This document shows, piece after piece, positions 1 to 9,521 of a DNA stretch of 58,718 bases (positions within the stretch are counted from its first letter, which is position 1; every line of letters begins with the position of its first letter). The stretch covers positions 1-58,718 of the forward strand of contig NZ_JARXWG010000023.1 of assembly GCF_029893105.1 (NCBI RefSeq). The letters are read 5' to 3'. This DNA comes from Parabacteroides sp. PF5-9 (lineage in GTDB: Bacteria > Bacteroidota > Bacteroidia > Bacteroidales > Tannerellaceae). The position numbers and the translations under genes were made by a program. The notes beneath the pieces were generated by a model. It saw only the letters and a list, made by a program, of their open reading frames with translations. It was not told the origin of the DNA and made no database searches.

Positions 1-436
1 GAAAGTTTCGCTGTACATACGATGTTTCTTTTTTGACATAAATTATTTGTTATTTATGTGGCAAAAAAGTGTCAACCTTTTTCAGTGTAAGACAGAATGA
101 ATTTTTTATCTGTCTCATCATTCAAAGAGACAGCCTCTAGTAAAATAGTGTATGCGATTATCTTGCCACAAAATTTGTTCTATTCGGACTACTCGTATCA
201 GTAGTACAAACCCAAGCAACAGGATTTTTTTCTCATCAGGATCAGATGTTTCTTTTGTGCCAATATTATACCCAAGATCCCCTTTCTTCCAGCTTCCACG
301 AGTTGGTCAAAAAGGGAAACTCTTAGATCAGAATAAGTCAACAACTTAAGGCTTTCAAAAGAACTTTAGTATATTTGTACGATTTTGTCGCCTCATAGAA
401 GAATGGGGATGACACATTTACTCATTCAGTTAAAAA
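1..436. other. Left-edge intergenic region
   Basis: No convincing intact gene is visible. A short hairpin (ACATAAAT at 36-43, ATTTATGT at 52-59) has no T-tract on either strand. On the minus strand, roughly 130-375, two adjacent frames read as protein-like sequence if a single base were restored in a G-run near 277. This may be a decayed gene remnant and is discussed in the findings. The right part carries the likely promoter of the flippase operon. Confidence 0.5.
370..377 (+). promoter_or_regulatory. Putative -7 element for the flippase operon
   Basis: TATATTTG matches the Bacteroidetes TAnnTTTG -7 consensus exactly and lies 59 bp before the flippase ATG. I see no clear -33 TTTG at the usual distance, so this is suggestive only. 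Confidence 0.35.
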
Positions 437-1885
437 ATGTCGGAACAATCCCTTAAAGAAAAAACAGCAAAAGGATTATTTTGGGGAGGTCTAAGTAATG
501 GTCTTCAACAGGCTCTGGGGGCGTTGATTGGCATTGTATTACTGGTGTATCTCACTCCTGAAGATTATGGATTAGTCGCATTGCTTGCGATCTTTATGGC
601 GGTAGCCAATACCATTCAGGAAAGTGGTTTTACGACAGCCTTAGTGAATCGAGTAGAGTTTAGAGATGAAGATTATAATGCTGTTTTTTGGTTTAATCTG
701 TTAGTCGGCATCGGCTTGTATTTTATCCTTTTTTTTAGCGCACCCTTGATTGCTTCTTTTTTTAATCAACCTGAATTGACCGTGGTTGCCCGTATGTTGT
801 TTTTGTCTATCACAATCGGCAGTTTGAGTATTGCACATCATGCTGTTTTATTTAAAAAAGTAATGGCTAAAGAACGTGCGAAAGCAGATATATTCTCTAC
901 GCTGTTAAGTGGGGTTATCGGTATTTTTTTAGCAATGAATGGATGGGGGTATTGGGCATTAGTTTTTCAAACACTCACTTACGCTTCAATGAAAACAATC
1001 CTTTATTGGTTCTTCTCACCCTGGAGACCCTCTTTGAATATAAATTTCAAACCGGTTAAAGAGATGTTTGGGTTTAGTGCCAAACTATTGGCATCGACAG
1101 TTTTAGCGCACGCCCAAAATAATATTTTCTCTGTTCTATTAGGGCGATTTGACACCACCACCCATGTCGGACATTATTCTCAAGGGATGAAATGGGCTGG
1201 CATGGGCACACAAGTCATCACCGGGATGGTCATTAGTGTGGCACAGCCTATTTTTGTCGAAGTTAAAAACGACATGACAAGACAGGCTCAGATTTTTCGA
1301 AAAATGCTGCGTTTTACGGCTTTTATATCTTTCCCTTTTCTTTTCGGAATAGCTTTTGTCGGGAGAGATTTCATGTTGCTTATCAACGAAGAATGGCTTC
1401 CATGTGTTCCTGTTTTACAAATGTATTGTATTTGGGGTGCATTTGCCGGCATACAGTATCTCTATATGCAATTGGCAATTAGTCATGGGAAATCCTTATT
1501 TTATTTTATCTATACAATCGCTTATGCTACTGTTCAAATAGGAAGCGCTCTGATAGCACTTCCCTATGGACTCTATTGGATGGCCTTCGCGGTAAATATT
1601 GTATCATTCATCTTTCTTTTTGTTTGGCACTTATATGTCAGAAAACTTATACCAATTCCTTTCTTTTCTGTCATAAAAGATATTATACCTTATTTCCTTA
1701 CCACCATCTTTATTTTTCTGACAACATACCTGATAACAAAAAAGATAGAGATCACATGGCTTCGCTTTTTTTGTAAGATCATGTTATCTGTCATTGCCTA
1801 TTGTTTTATTATGTGGAAAAGTAATTCTATTATATTTAAAGAGAGTTTAAGTTTAATATTAAAAAAACGTTCAAATGATTACTAA
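437..1885 (+). CDS. Wzx-like polysaccharide flippase (MOP superfamily)
   Basis: This 482-residue integral membrane protein has about twelve hydrophobic segments and the N-terminal pattern KTAKGLFWGGLSNGLQQ, typical of the WzxC/polysaccharide-synthesis branch of the MOP exporters. Members flip undecaprenyl-linked oligosaccharide units across the inner membrane. It is first in a packed + strand run whose next members are a methyltransferase and glycosyltransferases, which fits export of a capsule, O-antigen or exopolysaccharide repeat unit. Its last 11 bp overlap the next gene. I see no Wzy polymerase or initiating sugar-phosphate transferase in the window, so the rest of the pathway is presumably encoded elsewhere. 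Confidence 0.88.
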   Translation: MSEQSLKEKTAKGLFWGGLSNGLQQALGALIGIVLLVYLTPEDYGLVALLAIFMAVANTIQESGFTTALVNRVEFRDEDYNAVFWFNLLVGIGLYFILFFSAPLIASFFNQPELTVVARMLFLSITIGSLSIAHHAVLFKKVMAKERAKADIFSTLLSGVIGIFLAMNGWGYWALVFQTLTYASMKTILYWFFSPWRPSLNINFKPVKEMFGFSAKLLASTVLAHAQNNIFSVLLGRFDTTTHVGHYSQGMKWAGMGTQVITGMVISVAQPIFVEVKNDMTRQAQIFRKMLRFTAFISFPFLFGIAFVGRDFMLLINEEWLPCVPVLQMYCIWGAFAGIQYLYMQLAISHGKSLFYFIYTIAYATVQIGSALIALPYGLYWMAFAVNIVSFIFLFVWHLYVRKLIPIPFFSVIKDIIPYFLTTIFIFLTTYLITKKIEITWLRFFCKIMLSVIAYCFIMWKSNSIIFKESLSLILKKRSNDY

Positions 1886-2810
1886 GTTATATCGCAAAAT
1901 TACTCCTGTTGCTTTCAGAAAGTTTATTTACAGGTTGTTTTTAGGTAAAATTCTCCAAAGGACAAGGATGATAAAACAACATAAATTAGCAAAAGAGATT
2001 GTTGCATATTACAACTTACCTGAAAACAGAAACAACTATCCGCAAGAATATATTGAAGCTGCAAAATGGATTGAATTGCATGGATTCGCGATGTTTCCCT
2101 ATGATTACACATCCGAATACAAACAAAGACAGCCACAAGTTTTTAACTGCCAGGAAAGTAAATTAAAATATATCCTCCATCAAGGAAAAAAATTATATTT
2201 CCCAAAAAACTTCTCCAACAAAGATTGTCAAAGATATTACAACGAGTTGACCATGGAACAAGATCCTCGCTCTCCTCATCAGTATAATTATTCCTGTTTC
2301 AAACAAGGAAATGAATGGATCATACTTGATGTCGGTACTGCTGAGGGTATTTTTGCCTTGAGCGTGATTGATTATGCCGAAAAGATTTATCTGTTTGAAT
2401 GTGACGAACGATGGTTGGAAGCGCTTTCGATGACCTTCAAGCCCTTTCAAGATAAAATTGAAATTGTTCATAAATATGTTTCAGATACTGATACTGAATC
2501 TACAATTACGATCAATACCTTTTTATCGGATAAAACATTTCAAAAATGCTATCTAAAAATGGATATCGAAGGCGCTGAACTGCTGGCTTTAACTGGAGGG
2601 GACGCCTTTTTGAATGATTCAAAAAAAATGAATATATCAGTATGCGCCTATCATTTAGATGAAATAGGAGAGCAAATCAACGCCTATTTAACCGCACGAG
2701 GCTTCAACTGTGTATATACAAATGGGGTTATGACTTTTGGTACCGAAGCACCATATTTTAGAAAAGGGGTCATATATGCTCAGAACTTCAGTGAGAATGT
2801 TGATGCATAA
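1875..2810 (+). CDS. FkbM-family SAM-dependent methyltransferase
   Basis: The 311-residue product has a class I methyltransferase core. SAM-binding motif I reads ILDVGTAEG near residues 149-158, followed by an acidic end of strand 2 (LFECDE) and the LKMDIEGAE motif near 227-235 that is characteristic of FkbM proteins. Family members usually O-methylate sugars or other small metabolites. Here the setting, between a flippase and glycosyltransferases with an 11-bp overlap upstream, points to methylation of a surface glycan sugar. The first 110 residues are basic and not recognised, and no membrane segment is evident. The exact acceptor is unknown. Confidence 0.75.
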   Translation: MITKLYRKITPVAFRKFIYRLFLGKILQRTRMIKQHKLAKEIVAYYNLPENRNNYPQEYIEAAKWIELHGFAMFPYDYTSEYKQRQPQVFNCQESKLKYILHQGKKLYFPKNFSNKDCQRYYNELTMEQDPRSPHQYNYSCFKQGNEWIILDVGTAEGIFALSVIDYAEKIYLFECDERWLEALSMTFKPFQDKIEIVHKYVSDTDTESTITINTFLSDKTFQKCYLKMDIEGAELLALTGGDAFLNDSKKMNISVCAYHLDEIGEQINAYLTARGFNCVYTNGVMTFGTEAPYFRKGVIYAQNFSENVDA

Positions 2811-2830
2811 ATTAAAGTAAAGATCACAAT

Positions 2831-3736
2831 ATGGATGTCTCCATTATCTATGTAAACTACAAGACCTCGCGATTGATTATCGACAGCATAGAGAGTGTCA
2901 AAAAACATACTGATGGTATAACTTACGAAATCATTGTTGTCGACAATCATTCTCAGGATGATTCTTTCGTGGAGATCAGTCAAAGTCATCCGGATGTGAT
3001 CTATATTTCATCACCGGAAAATCTCGGTTTTGGTCGTGCGAACAATCTGGGAATAGAGCGTGCTCAAGGGGAATGTCTCTTTTTCCTAAACCCTGATACA
3101 TTGCTTCAGAATAATGCGATCCATTTGCTTTATGATTTCATAACCTCCAATGAAAAGGTTGGAGCATGTGGTGGTAATCTGGTAGATACGGAGATGCAAC
3201 CCACCTCCTCTTTCGGACGATTATTCCCTTCTCTTTTTCAGGAGTTTATCTCTATCTTTAATCTGAGACCTGTTTTTCTAAAGCATACGAAAAGTACCTA
3301 TTACAATTTCACCGGGAAAAAGCTGTCTGTAGCCTCTATTGTTGGGGCCGATTTAATGGTTCGAAAAGAGGTTCTGGCTGTTACCGGAGGATTTGATCCT
3401 GATTTTTTTATGAATTTTGAAGAAACAGAACTCTGTTACCGGATTAAAAAGGCGGGGTATGATATTGTTTCCGTACCAAACGCTCAAATCATCCATTTCG
3501 AAGGTAAGTCTTCTTATGTCAGTTCTTCCCGGAAACAGCTGTTCTACAATGGGAAATACATCTATTTCAAGAAAGTGTATGGCTCTGGCTCTTTGTTTTG
3601 GCTCTATTTTTTTGAACTTTTAAAGTGTTATTCCAGAAAGATCTTATTCTCTTTATTCATGAATAAAGAAAAAAGAGCGTACTGGACAGAACATTTTGTT
3701 ATAAATAAGAATGCATTTTTGACTCAAAAATCATGA
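2831..3736 (+). CDS. Family 2 glycosyltransferase (rhamnosyltransferase-like)
   Basis: The protein (301 aa) has the GT-A fold signature of GT2: an N-terminal VSIIYVNYK strand, VVDNHSQDDS at about 36-45 for nucleotide binding, a metal-binding FLNPDT near 85-90, and a downstream NFEETELCYRIK acid motif. This set, with NLGFGRANN, is typical of WbbL-like enzymes often annotated as rhamnosyltransferases. It probably adds one sugar to a lipid-linked repeat unit on the cytoplasmic face. Its stop overlaps the next gene's start by 4 bp (ATGA), which indicates translational coupling. The donor sugar is not predictable. Confidence 0.85.
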   Translation: MDVSIIYVNYKTSRLIIDSIESVKKHTDGITYEIIVVDNHSQDDSFVEISQSHPDVIYISSPENLGFGRANNLGIERAQGECLFFLNPDTLLQNNAIHLLYDFITSNEKVGACGGNLVDTEMQPTSSFGRLFPSLFQEFISIFNLRPVFLKHTKSTYYNFTGKKLSVASIVGADLMVRKEVLAVTGGFDPDFFMNFEETELCYRIKKAGYDIVSVPNAQIIHFEGKSSYVSSSRKQLFYNGKYIYFKKVYGSGSLFWLYFFELLKCYSRKILFSLFMNKEKRAYWTEHFVINKNAFLTQKS

Positions 3737-4863
3737 AAAAAAGATTTGTGTCCCTATTCCCCGGATCCGAAAACATGCACCTTTTGAAAGATGTAGGTAT
3801 GATACCTTATGTCTTATATCGGGATTATGGGTATGATTCAACATTAGTCACTTTTGAGAATGGAGATTATCCGTCATTGGAGAAAGAGGTCAAGGGATTA
3901 AAACTAAGATTTATGGGTAAGAACCCTGGATATAAAATAGGGAAAGCCTCTTTTAAGGTCGTCTCTTTTCTTTGGAAAAATGCGAAACAGATCGATATCC
4001 TTAATTTATATCATACAACTAAAGAGACACTATTATACGGACTCATTTACAAACTCAGGCATCCTTCGGGTATTTTATATTTAAAACTGGATCTGAATAT
4101 CGATCACTTTAAACAATGTCTGACTCCGTTAAAGAAATGTGGGTATCAATTTTTCTTTTCCCGCATAACCGATCTCATATCTTCCGAATTGGATGTGACG
4201 GAAGAATATCTTCAATCTGTGTTTACTGGTTTACATAAAAAGTGGCTCAAGATTCCCAATGGGATTGATGAACAATACATACAGGATTTACAAATAACCC
4301 GTAACAATTATACTGAAAAAGAAAATCTTATAATAACGGTAGGCCGAATAGGAAGCCCTGAGAAAAATCATCAATTATTATTAGAGGCTATTAAAAATAT
4401 TCCCACAAATGAGCATTGGACTTTTGCGTTTATCGGACCTGTTGATGATCGCTTTTTACCGGTCGTTCAAGATTTTTTCAAACAATATCCCCACCTGAAA
4501 GAACGTGTTCTTTTTACAGGTGTCATCTATAACAGGCAAGAGTTATACAGCTGGTATAACCGAGCTAAAGTTTTTTGTTTAACCTCTTTATGGGAGAGTT
4601 TTGGCATTGTATTGATTGAAGCCCTCTATTGGGGCAATTACATCGTCTCGACCCCTGTCTCTTCCGTGAAGGAGATTACGCACAATGAGAGTGTTGGGAA
4701 AGTAGTCAACAACGAGAAAGAGTTGCAAACGGTGTTGGAAAAGATTATCTCCGGAGATATCGATTTACAACACTATCAAACTGCCATAGCCAAACAGGCC
4801 AGAAAGTATATCTGGAAAGATATACTGCAAAATCTTCATGAACGAATTCAATCTATTTTATGA
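3733..4863 (+). CDS. Family 4 (group 1) glycosyltransferase
   Basis: The 376-residue product is a GT-B enzyme. The C-terminal Glycos_transf_1 half begins at TVGRIGSPEKNHQ near residue 200 and contains the retaining-GT4 signature WESFGIVLIEAL near 288-299, where the E-x7-E pair contacts the nucleotide sugar. The N-terminal half is more divergent, as is usual for acceptor domains. It overlaps its neighbours by 4 bp on each side, placing it firmly in the flippase operon. It likely extends the same surface glycan. Confidence 0.85.
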   Translation: MKKRFVSLFPGSENMHLLKDVGMIPYVLYRDYGYDSTLVTFENGDYPSLEKEVKGLKLRFMGKNPGYKIGKASFKVVSFLWKNAKQIDILNLYHTTKETLLYGLIYKLRHPSGILYLKLDLNIDHFKQCLTPLKKCGYQFFFSRITDLISSELDVTEEYLQSVFTGLHKKWLKIPNGIDEQYIQDLQITRNNYTEKENLIITVGRIGSPEKNHQLLLEAIKNIPTNEHWTFAFIGPVDDRFLPVVQDFFKQYPHLKERVLFTGVIYNRQELYSWYNRAKVFCLTSLWESFGIVLIEALYWGNYIVSTPVSSVKEITHNESVGKVVNNEKELQTVLEKIISGDIDLQHYQTAIAKQARKYIWKDILQNLHERIQSIL

Positions 4864-5867
4864 AAAAGGTATTGATCATAGGACCCTCTTTTTTTTACTA
4901 TAATCAGAGTATTGCACATGCTTTTGAAGCATTAGGATTTACGACTCAAATTGTTCCGTATGACGAACCTGTTCATCCTTTTTCTTGGAAAAATGCACTA
5001 ATACATAAAATCTCCCGGAACAAAGAAAAAATAAAACAAAAAAGCCGTTTACACTTCAACGCGTCTATCCGAAAGATTTTCGATTCTTTCATGCCGGATC
5101 TGGTTTTTATCTATAACGGAGACATCTTAGAGCCTGAAACGATCACTTATTTTAAAGGTCGCGCCAAAGTAGCCATCTGGCTGTTAGATGCCCTATATCG
5201 TTATCAACGCAGTGCCGCTTTAGCGCCTTTTGTGGATGCTTATTTTTGTTTTGAACAGACCGATGTGGATATTTTAGAGCAAAAAGGAATTAAAGCGTAT
5301 TTCCTGCCACAAGCGTGCGATACATCCATCTATCACCCACTACATATATCTAAAGATACTGATATTCTATTTGTTGGCACATTATACGGATATCCTAAAC
5401 GGATCGAATATTTAAAAGCTATCGTCGATGCTTTTCCAACAAAACGAATAGAGGTTTATGGCACATATAAACCGATCTATAAAAACCCGATGAAATGGCT
5501 ATTTAGAGAAAAAAGATCTATTTTCAAAAACAAAAATATATCCCCACAGGAAGTCAATTTACACTATAACAAAGCTAAAATTTGTATTAATATACACCAT
5601 GAGCAATCAACTAACGGAGCAAACCCTAAGGTGTTTGAAATTGCAGGAGCAAAATGTTTTCAGTTGGTCGACTATAATCCGTATATAGAGTCTATCTTTT
5701 CACAAAAAGGGATTGTTATGTATCACAATAAAGAAGAACTTATCCGACAAATCGAACATTATCTTCATGCCGACACTTCGTTATACAGTGAACACTGTTA
5801 TCAGGAAGTGATCAATAATCATACGTTTATAAATCGAATAAAAAAAGTATTGGAAATAATTGATTGA
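4860..5867 (+). CDS. CgeB-like glycosyltransferase
   Basis: The protein is 335 aa. It opens with KKVLIIGPSFF and has a C-terminal region (VGTLYGYPKRIEY onward; GANPKVFEIAGAKCF near 260) matching the Glyco_trans_1_2 type found in CgeB/spore-coat-like glycosyltransferases. The glutamate of KVFEIAG probably corresponds to the nucleotide-sugar-binding acid. It is the last gene of the + strand glycan operon (4-bp overlap upstream) and stops 2 bp before a convergent glycosyltransferase. No signal peptide or membrane segment is visible. The linkage formed is unknown. Confidence 0.75.
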   Translation: MKKVLIIGPSFFYYNQSIAHAFEALGFTTQIVPYDEPVHPFSWKNALIHKISRNKEKIKQKSRLHFNASIRKIFDSFMPDLVFIYNGDILEPETITYFKGRAKVAIWLLDALYRYQRSAALAPFVDAYFCFEQTDVDILEQKGIKAYFLPQACDTSIYHPLHISKDTDILFVGTLYGYPKRIEYLKAIVDAFPTKRIEVYGTYKPIYKNPMKWLFREKRSIFKNKNISPQEVNLHYNKAKICINIHHEQSTNGANPKVFEIAGAKCFQLVDYNPYIESIFSQKGIVMYHNKEELIRQIEHYLHADTSLYSEHCYQEVINNHTFINRIKKVLEIID

Positions 5868-5869
5868 TA

Positions 5870-6781
5870 CTAATGAGTATACCCCAACAAGCCTTTCGTC
5901 AGATTTTTTCTAAACAAAATAAGTTTATTGCCTTTATACGGTTGAAGTTTTAAGGCATATCCCAGCCACAGAACCAGTGATGCTCCCCATTTTACACCTT
6001 CCATGATCACGCGTTTATAGAAGGAGCCTTTCGATAAGTTCAGCGTCCTGACCCGCTCACTCTTCCCCATCGCATAAGTCAGTTTATCAAAAAATTCATC
6101 CGTCAACTTATAAGCCGGAATGTGATGATATATTTTGGCTTCGGGAACATAGTAACATTTCTCACCACCTTCCATCAGACGCAAAAAGAAATCTTTATCT
6201 TCTGCTCCCATCAGAGAATCACCTTTCCGGCCTAAATTGGTTTTAAAATCCCCATATTTTTCAAATAAAGATTTACGGAAACAAGCATGCCCCGTCCCTG
6301 GATAATCTTTCGGAGAAAGTAATTTGATTTTATTTCCTTTGTTATATTCGCCTGTAATCAGACGCATTGTATAATGTGACAACCATTGGGGCTTTTCTGC
6401 TTCATAAACCGGGATAACCGGACCGGCAGAAATAGCGCCATCCGGATAAGTCTCAAAAAAATGATTTATCGCTTCCAGAAAATGAGGCTCGACTGTTTCA
6501 TCATCGTCTATAAATACGATAATTTCTCCATGCGACTCATTAACCCCTCTATTACGAGCATACGAAATACCTTGATTGTATTCGATAAAATAACGTAGAT
6601 TAAAACCGGGATTATCGGCTTTATAGGATTGGATTATTTTATCTGTATCATCAGGACTATTGTTATTTATCAGGATGACTTCATATTCACTCACCGGCCA
6701 GTTCTGCTTTTTCAGACTATCTAAGACCATTGGCAGGTATTTCCCCCGATTGTAAGTACAAATAACGACAGACAAATACAT
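5870..6781 (-). CDS. Family 2 glycosyltransferase
   Basis: I place the start at the ATG at 6779-6781 (303 aa); the alternative six bases upstream is a TTG. The N-terminal GT-A domain shows VVICTYNRGKYL, INNNSPDDTD, and the metal-binding FIDDDETV near residue 93. A later GAEDKDFFLRL segment supplies the probable catalytic acid. It lies tail-to-tail with the + strand glycan operon and has its own promoter in the 6782-6882 gap. It may decorate the same glycan or the lipopolysaccharide core. Confidence 0.85.
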   Translation of the reverse strand: MYLSVVICTYNRGKYLPMVLDSLKKQNWPVSEYEVILINNNSPDDTDKIIQSYKADNPGFNLRYFIEYNQGISYARNRGVNESHGEIIVFIDDDETVEPHFLEAINHFFETYPDGAISAGPVIPVYEAEKPQWLSHYTMRLITGEYNKGNKIKLLSPKDYPGTGHACFRKSLFEKYGDFKTNLGRKGDSLMGAEDKDFFLRLMEGGEKCYYVPEAKIYHHIPAYKLTDEFFDKLTYAMGKSERVRTLNLSKGSFYKRVIMEGVKWGASLVLWLGYALKLQPYKGNKLILFRKNLTKGLLGYTH

Positions 6782-6813
6782 TCTCAATTCTTAAATGTTT
6801 GTTAATATATGGA

Positions 6814-6821
6814 CAAAGGTA
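6814..6821 (-). promoter_or_regulatory. Putative -7 element for the GT2 gene
   Basis: CAAAGGTA on the + strand is TACCTTTG on the minus strand, an exact TAnnTTTG match about 33 bp before the GT2 start codon. It forms a divergent pair with the element at 6844-6851. Confidence 0.5.
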
Positions 6822-6843
6822 TAAAAAAAACAGCGGATGAGTC

Positions 6844-6851
6844 TATCTTTG
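6844..6851 (+). promoter_or_regulatory. Putative -7 element for the YfhO-family gene
   Basis: TATCTTTG matches TAnnTTTG exactly and lies 31 bp before the start codon at 6883. No good -33 motif is evident. Confidence 0.5.
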
Positions 6852-6882
6852 CATTCATTCACAATAATATAAAGAACTGAAA

Positions 6883-9390
6883 ATGGGAAACAGGTTTAAA
6901 AAGATCGGGGGGTATGCAGCTATCATAGCACTCTTCGCAGTGTTGTCTATGGCTTATTTTGCTCCGGTCATATTAGACGGAAAAGTCTTACAGCAAAGTG
7001 ACACTCAACACTTTGTAGGGACGGCTAAGGAACTATTAGATTATCATGATGATAAGTCGAATAAAGATATTATAGCCTGGCAAGGGAATATGTTTTCGGG
7101 AATGCCTTCCTATCAGGTGACGGTTGTAAATACGCCAACAAACTTTCTTTCCCTCATTGGGCAATTCCTCTCTTTTCTGAACTACAACGATATACGTATT
7201 GTTTTTCTCGGCTTAGTCTGTTTCTTTATCCTGATGCATGTATTGGGTGTCAATAAATGGTTGGCTATTGGTGGATCAATCGCTTTTGCTTTCGCTTCTT
7301 ATAATATCATTATTCTTGTAGCGGGACATATCACCAAAGCCTATGTCATTGCTTATATGCCATTGACGCTGGCGGGGATGATACTTCTCTTCCGGTCTAA
7401 ATACCTATGGGGCAGTATCCTTTTTATATTGGGAATAGCGCTATCTATTTATGAAAATCACTTGCAGATCACGTATTACCTTATGTTGCTTTGTATCTGT
7501 ATATATATTGGATTCCTGATCTCAATGATCAAAGAAAAAAGGACTCTTGCTCTATTAAAGATCAGCGGTGTTATGGCGGCCTGTGTTATTCTGGCCGTAT
7601 TGCCCAACATTGGAAATATCTCTGCCAATATGGAGATGAGCAAAACGTCTACCCGTGGTGCATCCGAACTAACAACAAGTGCTTTGGAAGGTGAAAAAAC
7701 ATCTTCCGGACTCGATATTAAGTATGCCTTTGACTGGAGCTATGGAAAAGGAGAATTATTGACAATCCTTATCCCGAATGTTTATGGAGGAGCATCCGGA
7801 ACAATGCTGGATAGCGATTCCGAGTTTCACAAATCATTGCGTTCTAACGGATACCAAGTCGGCAAAGAAGTTCAGGCTCCGACTTATTGGGGAGATAAGC
7901 TATTTACTTCCGGACCGGTTTATTTTGGTGCAGTAGTCTGCTTTCTCTTTCTTTTAGGAATGTTTGTAATAAAAAATCCGATGAAATGGTCACTTTTTGC
8001 CGGAGCATTACTGTTGACTTTTCTGGCATTAGGCCGGAATATGGCTTGGTTTAATGAGTTTATGTTTTATCATCTTCCCTTATACAACAACTTCCGTACT
8101 CCCGAAACCGCATTGGTTATTCCTGGATTAGTATTCCCTATCATTGCTTTCTGGGGATTAAAAGAGATTATTGAAGAAAAAGTCGATCATGCTTTATTGA
8201 CAAAAGGATTAATCTGCTCGGTTAGTATTACCGGGATTATCTGTTTAATCGTATGGTTATTCCCAAGTTTGTTTCTCAGTTTCCAATCGGCAAATTATGA
8301 TACGAATTACATCTCACAACCCTGGTATCACGCATTAATCGAAGATCGGCAGTCCTTGGCATCAGCAGATGCATTCCGCTCACTGCTCTTTATTCTTTTA
8401 AGTGCCGGATTACTCGTTTTGTTCTTAAAAGCAAAAGAGAAGAAAAAAATGGCCTTGTTGGTTTGTGCAGGGGTTGGCATCCTCACTTTAGCCGACTTAT
8501 GGCAAATCGACAAACGTTATCTCAGCGAAAAGGACTTTACCCATAAAAAGACAGAAGAGAGTTTTATCCCTTCTACTGCCGACAATATCATCCTACAGGA
8601 TAAAGATCCTTCCTACCGGGTACTCGATTTGAATAATCCGTTTCAAAATTCCAACACCTCTTATTTCCACCATTCCATCGGCGGATATCATGCCGCCAAA
8701 TTGGGAAGATATCAAGAATTGATTGAACATCGTTTATCCAAAGAGTTGAATACTGTCATCGGAAGACTTCAACAAGCCCAATCCTTTGACGATATTTATG
8801 CTGTATTTGCGAATACATCGTCATTGAATATGTTGAATACACGCTACATTATTTATAATCCGGAACAAGCCCCGATCCGAAATCCTTATGCGTTTGGCAA
8901 TGCCTGGTTTGTTTCTAAATACGAACTTGTAGAAAATGCTGATGCGGAAATTGAAGCACTTAATCGTATTCATCCGAGAGAAGTGGCTGTTGTTGATAAA
9001 CGGTTTGCCGATCAATTAAACGGATTTAATCCTATTGCAGACGCTACAGCTTCTATTCAATTGGACAGCTACCAGCCTCATCGCATGACTTATACTTCTA
9101 AAACAACATCCGAACAATTGGCCGTTTTTTCTGAAATCTATTATCAGCCAGGCTGGAAAGTATCTATTGACGGTCAACCCGTAGAGCATTTCCGTGCAGA
9201 TTATGTTTTACGTGCCATGCGCATACCAGCCGGAGAGCATCAAATTGTATTTGAGTTTAAACCTGATCGATACATCACTGCGTCGTATGTCAGTTCATAC
9301 AGTTCTTTGCTGATTCTGTTGTTGTTGCTTTGTGGAATCGGGTATTCTATTTGGGAAGGGATTAAGAAGGGAAAAATTGATTTACACTAA
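6883..9390 (+). CDS. YfhO-family multi-pass membrane protein
   Basis: This 835-residue protein has a membrane-embedded N-terminal portion with roughly a dozen hydrophobic helices to about residue 560. A soluble C-terminal part follows, ending in another helix (SSLLILLLLLCGIGYSIW). The pattern GMPSYQ...VAGHITKAYVIAYMPL, FRTPETAL and the C-terminal EIYYQPGWKVSIDG...AGEHQIVFEFKP block are hallmarks of the YfhO family (PF09586), thought to be GT-C-like enzymes that use lipid-linked sugars. The position between glycosyltransferase genes supports a role in envelope glycosylation. The activity in Bacteroidales is not established. Confidence 0.8.
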   Translation: MGNRFKKIGGYAAIIALFAVLSMAYFAPVILDGKVLQQSDTQHFVGTAKELLDYHDDKSNKDIIAWQGNMFSGMPSYQVTVVNTPTNFLSLIGQFLSFLNYNDIRIVFLGLVCFFILMHVLGVNKWLAIGGSIAFAFASYNIIILVAGHITKAYVIAYMPLTLAGMILLFRSKYLWGSILFILGIALSIYENHLQITYYLMLLCICIYIGFLISMIKEKRTLALLKISGVMAACVILAVLPNIGNISANMEMSKTSTRGASELTTSALEGEKTSSGLDIKYAFDWSYGKGELLTILIPNVYGGASGTMLDSDSEFHKSLRSNGYQVGKEVQAPTYWGDKLFTSGPVYFGAVVCFLFLLGMFVIKNPMKWSLFAGALLLTFLALGRNMAWFNEFMFYHLPLYNNFRTPETALVIPGLVFPIIAFWGLKEIIEEKVDHALLTKGLICSVSITGIICLIVWLFPSLFLSFQSANYDTNYISQPWYHALIEDRQSLASADAFRSLLFILLSAGLLVLFLKAKEKKKMALLVCAGVGILTLADLWQIDKRYLSEKDFTHKKTEESFIPSTADNIILQDKDPSYRVLDLNNPFQNSNTSYFHHSIGGYHAAKLGRYQELIEHRLSKELNTVIGRLQQAQSFDDIYAVFANTSSLNMLNTRYIIYNPEQAPIRNPYAFGNAWFVSKYELVENADAEIEALNRIHPREVAVVDKRFADQLNGFNPIADATASIQLDSYQPHRMTYTSKTTSEQLAVFSEIYYQPGWKVSIDGQPVEHFRADYVLRAMRIPAGEHQIVFEFKPDRYITASYVSSYSSLLILLLLLCGIGYSIWEGIKKGKIDLH

Positions 9391-9393
9391 TTT

Positions 9394-9449
9394 TTTAGGG
9401 ATTTAAAGGCTTTAAGAGCCTTAAGGACTTTAAGGACTTTAAGGACTTA
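9394..9449 (+). repeat. Short tandem repeat of a TTTAAGGAC unit
   Basis: Just after the YfhO-family stop, a roughly 9-bp unit (TTTAAGGAC and variants) is repeated about five times. The last three copies are nearly perfect. It is noncoding and precedes the terminator. Confidence 0.7.
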
Positions 9450-9466
9450 AAAAAAGAAACAAAATC

Positions 9467-9516
9467 AAAAACCAATCAAGTGATCCATCACTAAAAGATC
9501 ATTTGATTGGTTTTTT
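9467..9516. terminator. Bidirectional intrinsic terminator
   Basis: AAAAACCAATCAAGTGATC (9467-9485) pairs with its near-complement at 9497-9515 with one mismatch. The stem is flanked by an A-run on the left and a T-run on the right. It lies between convergent genes and can serve the + strand YfhO-family gene and the minus-strand heptose operon. Confidence 0.85.
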
Positions 9517-9521
9517 ATATT

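Noticed and set aside
36-59. Hairpin at the left edge as a terminator
   Set aside because: The 8-bp AT-only stem has no T-tract on either strand.
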